Below are positions 1 through 6,130 of a DNA stretch of 64,000 nt, in pieces. Location of the stretch: the NCBI GenBank assembly GCA_017940895.1, contig JAGAXM010000022.1, positions 142,155-206,154 on the forward strand, in the 5' to 3' direction. This stretch comes from Clostridiales bacterium. Its GTDB lineage: Bacteria > Bacillota > Clostridia > Saccharofermentanales > Saccharofermentanaceae. Position numbers and translations under genes: made by a program. The stretch's first letter is position 1; each line of letters begins with the position of its first letter. Under the pieces are notes generated by a model that made no database searches, was not told the DNA's origin, and was given only the letters and a program-made list of their open reading frames with translations.

Positions 1-516
1 GGCAAGCTTACTGAAGACATCATTCCACAGCGTCATATGAGCATAAGCTTCTTCGTGAAGGCAGGGAATGAGAACGGACTTCTCGGGTGCCGCCTTGATG
101 CCGTAGTATGCTGTGCCGAACATATAAGGGATATGAACGAACAGGGAATAGTCGTCCTTGTGCTGTTCTATATATTCATAGAGCTTGGGGGAGTTTACCA
201 TCTCCTGCATGAAGATCTGTTCTTCTTCGGGTGTGACGGGGATTCCCTTGATGAACTTCAGATTGACCTGATCAAAAGCGGAAGTGTCTCTTTTACGTGC
301 GGGGAAACGGATTACTTTAATGCCGCCTTCGTCCGCCTCACCGGGCTTATAGAAGTTAACCGACCAGTCTGAAGAGAATTCCTTAACGCAGGTGGTCAGT
401 ATCTCGAGTTCGACCCCGGAAGAAGCAAGATGCTTGGCAATACCGCGAAGTTCGGTCTCTGCGCCGCCTCTGACTTTATCGCTGTACCAGGGAATAACAA
501 AACCTATCTTTTTCAT
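1..516 (-). CDS. Glycosyltransferase family 4 protein, N-terminal part (truncated by window edge)
   Basis: The reading frame opens at an ATG at 516 and runs without a stop off the left edge, giving 172 residues. It begins MKKIGFVIPWYSDKVRGGAE, the typical GT-B glycosyltransferase start: a first beta strand followed by the GGAE turn of GT4 enzymes that bind an NDP-sugar. A later stretch (SVLIPCLHEEAYAH) resembles the end of the N-terminal Rossmann domain. The sugar-binding C-terminal domain lies outside the window, so substrate and linkage cannot be told. No Shine-Dalgarno site precedes the ATG; a TATAAT box sits 6 nt upstream, so the message is probably leaderless. It diverges from aspS. It is probably an envelope or capsule polysaccharide gene, by family only. 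Confidence 0.82.
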   Translation of the reverse strand, partial: MKKIGFVIPWYSDKVRGGAETELRGIAKHLASSGVELEILTTCVKEFSSDWSVNFYKPGEADEGGIKVIRFPARKRDTSAFDQVNLKFIKGIPVTPEEEQIFMQEMVNSPKLYEYIEQHKDDYSLFVHIPYMFGTAYYGIKAAPEKSVLIPCLHEEAYAHMTLWNDVFSKLA

Positions 517-522
517 GGCGCT

Positions 523-552
523 ATTATAATAAAATATAGCGTTGTTTGACAA
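523..552 (-). promoter_or_regulatory. Promoter of the glycosyltransferase gene, leaderless type
   Basis: On the minus strand TTGTCA (552-547), an 18-nt spacer and a perfect TATAAT (528-523) are followed by only 6 nt before the ATG. The expected transcription start therefore coincides with the start codon. Confidence 0.65.
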
Positions 553-593
553 CCCGAGTGTTATGTAATAACATTTTCGAGTATTTTTCTTAA

Positions 594-599
594 TATAAA
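594..599 (+). promoter_or_regulatory. Probable -10 box of aspS
   Basis: TATAAA lies 7 nt before the ATG at 607. No good -35 hexamer is visible. If used, transcription would start at or next to that ATG, giving a leaderless message, and would favour 607 over 622 as the start. Confidence 0.4.
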
Positions 600-606
600 A
601 AGTCGA

Positions 607-2370
607 ATGGGGTTATTTGCAATGTCAAACATCTACAGAGACAAGGTTATAAACGAGATATCCGAGAAGGACGTAGGTTCCACTATAAGAGCATGCGGAT
701 GGATCGAGAATATCAGAGACCACGGCGGTGTATCATTTATCGATCTGCGTGATCAGTACGGTGTGCTTCAGGTCGTTATGAGAGATACCAGTCTTCTCGA
801 CGGACTCGTCAAGGAAGAGTGCATCTCAGTCGAGGGCGTGATCGAGCACAGAGATGAAGAGACTTATAATCCCAAGATCGAGACAGGTACTATCGAGCTT
901 GACTGCAAGAAGGTAGATGTCCTTGGTAAGATCTACTCACAGCTTCCTTTCGAGGTTCAGACAAGTAAGGAGATCCGTGAGGACGTAAGACTTAAGTACC
1001 GTTACCTCGACCTTCGTAATAAGAAGGTTAAGGAGAATATCCTTTTCAGATCAAAGGTTATCTCATTCTTAAGATCGACAATGGAGGAGATGGGCTTCGT
1101 AGAGTTCCAGACACCTATCCTCACATCATCTTCACCTGAGGGTGCTCGTGACTATATCGTTCCTTCAAGAAAGTACAAGGGTAAGTTCTATGCGCTTCCG
1201 CAGGCTCCCCAGCAGTTCAAGCAGCTTCTGATGGTATCCGGATTCGATAAGTATTATCAGATCGCACCCTGCTTCAGAGATGAGGATGCAAGAGCAGACA
1301 GATCCCCCGGAGAGTTCTATCAGCTCGACTTCGAGATGAGCTTTGCAACTCAGGAGGACGTCTTCGCTGCAGGTGAGGAAGTACTTACAAAGGTATTCAA
1401 GAAGTTCGCTCCCGAGGGCGCTGCTGTTACTGAGGCTCCTTACCCGATCATCCCTTACAAGCAGGCTATGCTCGAATTCGGCTGTGATAAGCCTGACCTT
1501 CGTAACCCTCTGCGCATTATCGACGTTACAGAATTCTTCTCAAGATGCACATTCAAGGCATTCATCGGCAAGACTGTAAGAGCGATCAACGTTCACGCCA
1601 AGCTTTCCAAGGGTCAGCATGAGAAGATGCTCAAGTTCGCTCAGGACGAGCTCGGTATGGGTGGCTTAGGCTATCTCGAAGTTCTCGAGGATATGTCTTA
1701 CAAGGGACCTATCGATAAGTTCATTCCCGATGATATGAAGAAGGAACTTGCAGATCTCGCAGGTCTTGAGAAGGGTGATACGATCTTCTTTATCGCTGAT
1801 ACAGAGGCTAAGGCTAACGAGTGTGCAGGTAAGATCAGAAATGAGCTCGGCGCAAGACTCGACCTCATCGAGAAGAATGCTTACCGTTTCTGCTATGTAA
1901 ATGATTTCCCTATGTATGAGTATGACAAGGAAACGAAGAAGTACATCTTCACACACAATCCTTTCTCCATGCCCCAGGGCGGACTCGAGGCTCTTAACAC
2001 AAAGAACCCCGAGGAGATCCTCGCTTACCAGTACGATATCGTATGTAACGGCGTAGAGCTTTCTTCCGGTGCCGTAAGAAACCACGATGTAGAGATCATG
2101 AAGAAGGCTTTCGAGATCGCAGGCTACTCTGAAGAGGATCTCAAGCAGAGATTCGGAGCTCTCTACAATGCATTCCAGTACGGTGCACCTCCGCATGCAG
2201 GTATGGCTCCCGGCGTTGACCGTATGATCATGCTCATGAGAAATGAGGAGTCCATTCGTGAAGTTATCGCATTCCCTATGAACGGTAATGCACAGGATCT
2301 TCTCTGCGGAGCTCCCGGAGACGTTACAGAGCAGCAGCTCCGTGAGGTTCACATCAAGGTCAGACAGTAA
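607..2370 (+). CDS. aspS: Aspartyl-tRNA synthetase
   Basis: Class II aminoacyl-tRNA synthetase charging tRNA-Asp in the cytoplasm. The order is as expected for bacterial AspRS: N-terminal OB-fold anticodon domain (GWIENIRDHGGVSFIDLRD, about residues 30-50), catalytic motif 2 (FRDEDARADRSPGEFYQLDFE), a GAD insertion domain, and motif 3 near the end (GVDRMIML). The length of about 587 aa is normal. Start choice is open: ATG 607 fits a leaderless message from the TATAAA at 594, while ATG 622 has a weak GGGG ribosome site 9 nt upstream and drops MGLFA. The stop overlaps the mtaB start (TAATG), so the two are translationally coupled. Confidence 0.95.
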   Translation: MGLFAMSNIYRDKVINEISEKDVGSTIRACGWIENIRDHGGVSFIDLRDQYGVLQVVMRDTSLLDGLVKEECISVEGVIEHRDEETYNPKIETGTIELDCKKVDVLGKIYSQLPFEVQTSKEIREDVRLKYRYLDLRNKKVKENILFRSKVISFLRSTMEEMGFVEFQTPILTSSSPEGARDYIVPSRKYKGKFYALPQAPQQFKQLLMVSGFDKYYQIAPCFRDEDARADRSPGEFYQLDFEMSFATQEDVFAAGEEVLTKVFKKFAPEGAAVTEAPYPIIPYKQAMLEFGCDKPDLRNPLRIIDVTEFFSRCTFKAFIGKTVRAINVHAKLSKGQHEKMLKFAQDELGMGGLGYLEVLEDMSYKGPIDKFIPDDMKKELADLAGLEKGDTIFFIADTEAKANECAGKIRNELGARLDLIEKNAYRFCYVNDFPMYEYDKETKKYIFTHNPFSMPQGGLEALNTKNPEEILAYQYDIVCNGVELSSGAVRNHDVEIMKKAFEIAGYSEEDLKQRFGALYNAFQYGAPPHAGMAPGVDRMIMLMRNEESIREVIAFPMNGNAQDLLCGAPGDVTEQQLREVHIKVRQ

Positions 2371-3677
2371 TGTCTAAAGGCAAAGTTTATTTTTACACGC
2401 TCGGGTGCCGTGTCAATCAGTATGAGACTGATGCGGCACGCGAGCTGTTTTTATCCGCGGGCTTCGAGTGCACGACAGACGTGACCAAGGCCGATATCTG
2501 CGTTATCAACACATGCACGGTAACGGGCGAAGCCGACCGCAAGTCCAGGCAGAACTTAAGGGGCGCGGCAAGGCTTAATCCCGGTGCTGTGATTGTCGCC
2601 ATGGGGTGCGCGTCCGAGATGGCAGACGGGCAGCTCGATGCTGACATCGTTCTCGGTACCCGTGACAAGAATGAGATCGTAAACCGTGTGGAAGAATTCC
2701 TTTCTGCGCGAAAAGAATTAACACACAAGTCTTCGCATGAGCGTCCTGCTTTGACACGGAATGATGATTACCATGACTTCGGTACGATCATCTCACCCGA
2801 GGGAAGCCGTGCTTTCATGAAGATCGAAGACGGCTGCAATAACTTCTGCACTTACTGTATTATCCCTTTCGCGAGAGGACGCGTGGCTTCAAGGTCCCGT
2901 GAAAGTATAAAAGAAGAGGCGAAGAACCTGGCTGCTGCGGGCTTTAAAGAGATAATTGTCTCCGGTATAGAGGTGTGTTCTTACGGTTCTGACAGAGGCG
3001 AGGGAATAGAGTCGTTCCTCGGAGTTCTTCAGGATATCGCGGCGATCGACGGGATACAGAGGATAAGGATAGGTTCTCTGGAGCCTTCGAGCCTGTCTGA
3101 GGAGTTCATAAAGGAGCTCGGGAAGATCGGTAAGATGTGCCCTCACTTTCATCTGTCACTTCAAAGCGGAAGCGACACGGTGCTTAAGCGGATGAACAGA
3201 AAATATGACACGAAGCTGTATCTTGAGAAGGTAAATCTGCTTCGCGCGCAGTTCCCGACAATGAAGCTTACGACTGATATTATCGTCGGATTCCCGGGCG
3301 AGACGGATGAAGAGTTTAATGAGACGATGGAATTCGTTAAGACGGCACATATCGATAAGGTGCATGTGTTCCCGTATTCTGTCCGTAAAGGAACGAAAGC
3401 CGCCGGCATGACGCAGGTTGACGGTACCGTGAAGAAGAGCAGGTGTGAGCTTCTGCGTAAGCTGTCGGATGAGCAGGAGGAGCTTTTCGCGCAGGCGCAG
3501 ATCGGAAAAGAGCTGGAAGTTCTGATCGAAGCTGACCACGATGATATGTATGTAGGGTATACGCGTGAGTATGTGAAGGCTTTGGTGTCGCATGACAAAA
3601 AGCTTGAAATCGGCGGGATCGCGAAGGTCAAAGCGACAGGGAATATGTATTCATCACTGATTTGTAAAGTTTTTTAA
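2370..3677 (+). CDS. mtaB: tRNA (t6A37) methylthiotransferase MtaB
   Basis: Radical SAM methylthiotransferase converting t6A37 to ms2t6A37 in ANN-decoding tRNAs. The N-terminal MTTase domain supplies cluster cysteines C13 (TLGCRVNQYE), C49 (NTCTVTGEADRKSRQ) and C80; the radical SAM triad is C156-x3-C160-x2-C163 (GCNNFCTYCIIPFARG). A TRAM-like C-terminal domain follows (about 375-435). The LGC-x-VNQYE signature separates MtaB from MiaB and RimO. Its ATG shares bases with the aspS stop, coupling two tRNA-maturation genes. RimO, a relative modifying ribosomal protein S12, lies at 39.2 kb in this window. Confidence 0.93.
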   Translation: MSKGKVYFYTLGCRVNQYETDAARELFLSAGFECTTDVTKADICVINTCTVTGEADRKSRQNLRGAARLNPGAVIVAMGCASEMADGQLDADIVLGTRDKNEIVNRVEEFLSARKELTHKSSHERPALTRNDDYHDFGTIISPEGSRAFMKIEDGCNNFCTYCIIPFARGRVASRSRESIKEEAKNLAAAGFKEIIVSGIEVCSYGSDRGEGIESFLGVLQDIAAIDGIQRIRIGSLEPSSLSEEFIKELGKIGKMCPHFHLSLQSGSDTVLKRMNRKYDTKLYLEKVNLLRAQFPTMKLTTDIIVGFPGETDEEFNETMEFVKTAHIDKVHVFPYSVRKGTKAAGMTQVDGTVKKSRCELLRKLSDEQEELFAQAQIGKELEVLIEADHDDMYVGYTREYVKALVSHDKKLEIGGIAKVKATGNMYSSLICKVF

Positions 3678-3691
3678 AATATAAAAAATAC

Positions 3692-3721
3692 TTATATTTT
3701 TTGATTTCATTGTGGTAGAAT
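3692..3721 (+). promoter_or_regulatory. Promoter of the ireB-ruvX cluster
   Basis: An extended -10 (TGG then TAGAAT, 3716-3721) with a weak -35 (TTATAT, 3692-3697, 18-nt spacer). Predicted start near 3728, about 25 nt before the ireB start. Confidence 0.45.
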
Positions 3722-3753
3722 GAATCTATAGTAATGATTGTGAGGCATTGAAG

Positions 3754-4002
3754 TTGGATACTGAGACGACAAAGTTTAATTTTTCCGTCGATAAGTCAGC
3801 GAATGCGAGAGAACTGATGACTTATGTTCTCTATGCTCTGAAGGAGAAGGGATATAACCCGATCAATCAGCTGGTCGGATATTTCATTTCCGGTGATCCT
3901 ACTTATATTACGAGTTATAAGGGCGCCAGAGGCGTTATCAAGAGGATCGACAGAGATGAGCTTCTCGAGGTTATTATCTCCGAGTACTGCAGCAAGCTTT
4001 GA
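3754..4002 (+). CDS. ireB: IreB family regulatory phosphoprotein (UPF0297)
   Basis: A small protein of 82 aa. The core GYNPINQLVGYFISGDPTYI followed by a GARGVIKRIDRDELLE stretch is the UPF0297/IreB signature. In Enterococcus faecalis IreB is phosphorylated on N-terminal threonines by the PASTA kinase IreK and affects cephalosporin resistance; here the threonine-rich start (DTETTKF) offers equivalent sites. I place the start at TTG 3754, because GTGAGG at 3740-3745 is then 8 nt upstream; an earlier TTG at 3748 is too close to that ribosome site. Order ireB-ruvX-DUF1292 is conserved across Bacillota, which supports the call. A terminator separates it from ruvX. Confidence 0.9.
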   Translation: MDTETTKFNFSVDKSANARELMTYVLYALKEKGYNPINQLVGYFISGDPTYITSYKGARGVIKRIDRDELLEVIISEYCSKL

Positions 4003-4023
4003 CGGTACAGATTCTGATATAAT

Positions 4024-4057
4024 AAGCGGCACTTGAAGTTTGAGGTGCCGCTTTTTT
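4024..4057 (+). terminator. Rho-independent terminator after ireB
   Basis: AAGCGGCAC (4024-4032) pairs with GTGCCGCTT (4045-4053), followed by a T run to 4057. It lies between ireB and ruvX, so ruvX may depend on read-through or its own promoter. Confidence 0.85.
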
Positions 4058-4087
4058 ATTTAGACGGGCGAAGAAAGAGGTAATTTG

Positions 4088-4513
4088 ATGAGTAAAGGAA
4101 GATGGATGGGAATAGACTTCGGTATGAAGCATATCGGGGTGGCATTATCTGACGAACTGTGGATCACCGCATCGGGATTTGAGACTGTCAACTGGAACGG
4201 AACTGATGATTCCTGGGCGGTCAACAGAATTGCTGAGATAGTAAAAGAGAAAAATGTAACGGGCATCGTTCTGGGTAAACCCGCAAGAACCGACGGCTCC
4301 GTATCTCACACGGAAGAGGCGGCAGTAGTATTCGGAAAGAAGATCGAAGAGGCTACGGGTATTGTTCCCGTTATGAAGGATGAGAGGTATACGACTGTAT
4401 TGGCTTCACAGTTTATGAGAGAGGTCGGAAGATCTGCCAAGAAACAAAGACCTGTAATCGATCAGGTGGCAGCGGAGATTATTCTGTCCGATTATCTTGA
4501 GACACTGCGATAA
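4088..4513 (+). CDS. ruvX: Putative pre-16S rRNA nuclease / Holliday junction resolvase-like YqgF
   Basis: RNase H-fold protein of the YqgF/RuvX family, 141 aa, normal length. Seen motifs: GIDFGMKHIGVALSD with the first acidic residue near the N-terminus, VLGKPARTDGS, DERYTT, and a late acidic residue in VIDQVAAEIILSDYL. The family processes the 5' end of 16S rRNA and has also been proposed as a Holliday junction resolvase. ATG 4088 is chosen because AGAGG at 4076-4080 sits 7 nt upstream; the in-frame TTG at 4085 is less well placed. It is flanked by ireB and a DUF1292 gene, as in other Bacillota. Confidence 0.9.
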   Translation: MSKGRWMGIDFGMKHIGVALSDELWITASGFETVNWNGTDDSWAVNRIAEIVKEKNVTGIVLGKPARTDGSVSHTEEAAVVFGKKIEEATGIVPVMKDERYTTVLASQFMREVGRSAKKQRPVIDQVAAEIILSDYLETLR

Positions 4514-4525
4514 AGCGGATCGTTA

Positions 4526-4534
4526 TGCTATACT
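4526..4534 (+). promoter_or_regulatory. Extended -10 promoter before the DUF1292 gene
   Basis: TGC followed by TATACT forms an extended -10 in the ruvX-DUF1292 gap. No convincing -35 is needed for this class. Confidence 0.4.
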
Positions 4535-4565
4535 ATTAAATAATTATATAGATGGGAGAATTATT

Positions 4566-4841
4566 ATGGACGAAGATATCATCACAATGGTAAACGAGGA
4601 GACCGGCGAGGAGATCGAGCTCCGCATTATCGATAACTTTGATATGGAAGACAGAACTTTCGGTGTTTTCCTTACTATTACCGAGAATGAGGATGAGGCA
4701 GAGATCGTTATCCTTGAGATAATCGAAGACGGTGAGGATACTCTCCTTCAGTCTCTCGACGAGAGTGAAGAGGATACTGTTTATGATTACTATGACAGCC
4801 TCTGCGACGAAGCTGAAGCAGAAGACGAATCTGAAGGATAA
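4566..4841 (+). CDS. DUF1292 (UPF0473, YrzB-like) protein
   Basis: A small, very acidic protein of 91 aa. The core (about residues 8-60: EETGEEIELRIIDNF, then VFLTITENEDEAEIVILEI) matches the DUF1292 layout in which alternating beta strands carry acidic residues. The biochemical function is unknown; the family is conserved next to ireB and ruvX. Start ATG 4566 has GGGAG 7 nt upstream; an in-frame upstream ATG at 4497 lies inside ruvX without a ribosome site. The stop overlaps the next ATG (TAATG). Confidence 0.85.
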   Translation: MDEDIITMVNEETGEEIELRIIDNFDMEDRTFGVFLTITENEDEAEIVILEIIEDGEDTLLQSLDESEEDTVYDYYDSLCDEAEAEDESEG

Positions 4842-5230
4842 TGAAGACCAATCAGAAGAACGGTTTCTTAAAGAGTCTTTTCGGCATATGGGATAAGACT
4901 CCCGTTATAACCCGTAAGAAGACGGGTGCCGAGGATGAACTTATCGTTATTAGGGATGTTTCCACCAACAAGGATTACTTCCTGTCTGTAATTGATGACT
5001 TCTTCTACAAAGAGAAGGAGTATATCGTTTTGTATAATTATGCTCCGGATAACGGCAATCACGAGAATCCGGAGCTGGTTATCATGCAGACCAAGTTCAA
5101 CGAGAAGGGTGACCAGATCTTTATCTCAATAAGAGATAAGAATGAGCTGGAAGTTGCTTTCTCACTGTTTATGAGATGTTATTACGATTCGGATACTCCG
5201 GACAGACAGGAAAGAGTCGGAGTGAGATGA
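4841..5230 (+). CDS. Divergent DUF1292-like protein
   Basis: A protein of 129 aa in the same operon. Its middle (about 30-95: VIRDVSTNKDYFLSVIDDF, then YIVLYNYAPDNGNHENPELV) repeats the order of the preceding DUF1292 protein: short strands, a polar loop, a second strand pair, then a helix. This suggests an old tandem duplication that has diverged strongly. It has a basic N-terminal extension (KTNQKNGFLKSLFGIWDK) missing from its neighbour and no membrane segment. The ATG overlaps the upstream stop. Function unknown; the family assignment is by pattern and context and is not certain. Confidence 0.75.
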   Translation: MKTNQKNGFLKSLFGIWDKTPVITRKKTGAEDELIVIRDVSTNKDYFLSVIDDFFYKEKEYIVLYNYAPDNGNHENPELVIMQTKFNEKGDQIFISIRDKNELEVAFSLFMRCYYDSDTPDRQERVGVR

Positions 5231-5236
5231 TCTTTC

Positions 5237-6130
5237 ATGAAGAATGTCATTGATTATCTCGGTGTTTTCTTCAGAGCTGTAATTGTTGTGTTGCTGTTTG
5301 TGTTGATCCAGCTTACGGTAGCTTGGGGATTCATATTCGCGGGTGTTGATACCGATATCTATCACGGGCTGTTCTCGACAGTCTACGGTATTATAACAAC
5401 CGCGGTTTTTGTTGTTTATCATTTGGTCCGATCATATAAAAGAGACAGGCTGATTAAGTTTACGACTCCGGGTACTTTAAATTCCCTCGCAGCAGCTGTT
5501 ATCGGGTTCGGACTTCTTGGGCTTGTTACCTTATATATGGTAGCGGCAGGCTTGATCTCACAGTACTTTGCACCCGTTGCAGACGAACTTACAGAGTATT
5601 CCGAGCATATTAACAGATATTCGGATGTCGAAGCAGCTACGGTTCCTTATTGGGATTCGGTTCTTGATTTCTTTGCGGCATTTTTACTGATACCGCTGGT
5701 TGAAGAACTGGTGTTCAGAGGGGCGTTGTTCGGCGAGTTTAAATGCAAGTTTAATGCAGTAATATCTTCGGTAATGTCTGCCTTGGTGTTCGGACTGATG
5801 CATGGTGTGTCCGTGCATATCGGATATGCACTGATGTGCGGCATAGTTCTTGCACTTTTGTATCACTATACAGGTTCAATTTGGACCTCGGTTATTGTTC
5901 ATTCAGTATTCAATCTTATAGGGAATGCTATATTTACTCTTCTTAAAAGCGGGATGTTCGGAGATATGTCTGCTGCCGTTGATCAGGCAAGCCTTCATGC
6001 TTCTGTTATCGAGATCATATGTATTGTTCCCGCTGTTGCTGCCTTCATTCTTGTATACAGGAATTACAAGGACAGAAAAGATGATATGGCACCGGATGTT
6101 GATAAGATCGAGGCGGGGGTAAGTATATGA
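5237..6130 (+). CDS. CPBP family intramembrane metalloprotease
   Basis: A polytopic membrane protein of 297 aa with roughly 7-8 hydrophobic segments. The conserved CPBP (CAAX protease/Abi) motifs are in the C-terminal half: EELVFRG (EExxxR, residues about 155-161), FGLMHG with the first metal-site histidine, and a later HSVFNLIGN. Family members cleave prenylated or membrane peptides; bacterial examples work in bacteriocin self-immunity or surface protein handling. Substrate unknown here. The stop overlaps the next ATG (ATGA), so it is coupled to the large exported protein downstream. A second, unlinked CPBP protease lies at 21.6 kb. Confidence 0.88.
   Translation: MKNVIDYLGVFFRAVIVVLLFVLIQLTVAWGFIFAGVDTDIYHGLFSTVYGIITTAVFVVYHLVRSYKRDRLIKFTTPGTLNSLAAAVIGFGLLGLVTLYMVAAGLISQYFAPVADELTEYSEHINRYSDVEAATVPYWDSVLDFFAAFLLIPLVEELVFRGALFGEFKCKFNAVISSVMSALVFGLMHGVSVHIGYALMCGIVLALLYHYTGSIWTSVIVHSVFNLIGNAIFTLLKSGMFGDMSAAVDQASLHASVIEIICIVPAVAAFILVYRNYKDRKDDMAPDVDKIEAGVSI

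Noticed and set aside
37..372. 111-codon frame on the plus strand at the left edge
   Set aside because: Antisense to the clearly coding glycosyltransferase frame.
517..606. T-box leader before aspS
   Set aside because: Only 90 nt separate the divergent genes and they hold the two promoters; no T-box or antiterminator is visible.
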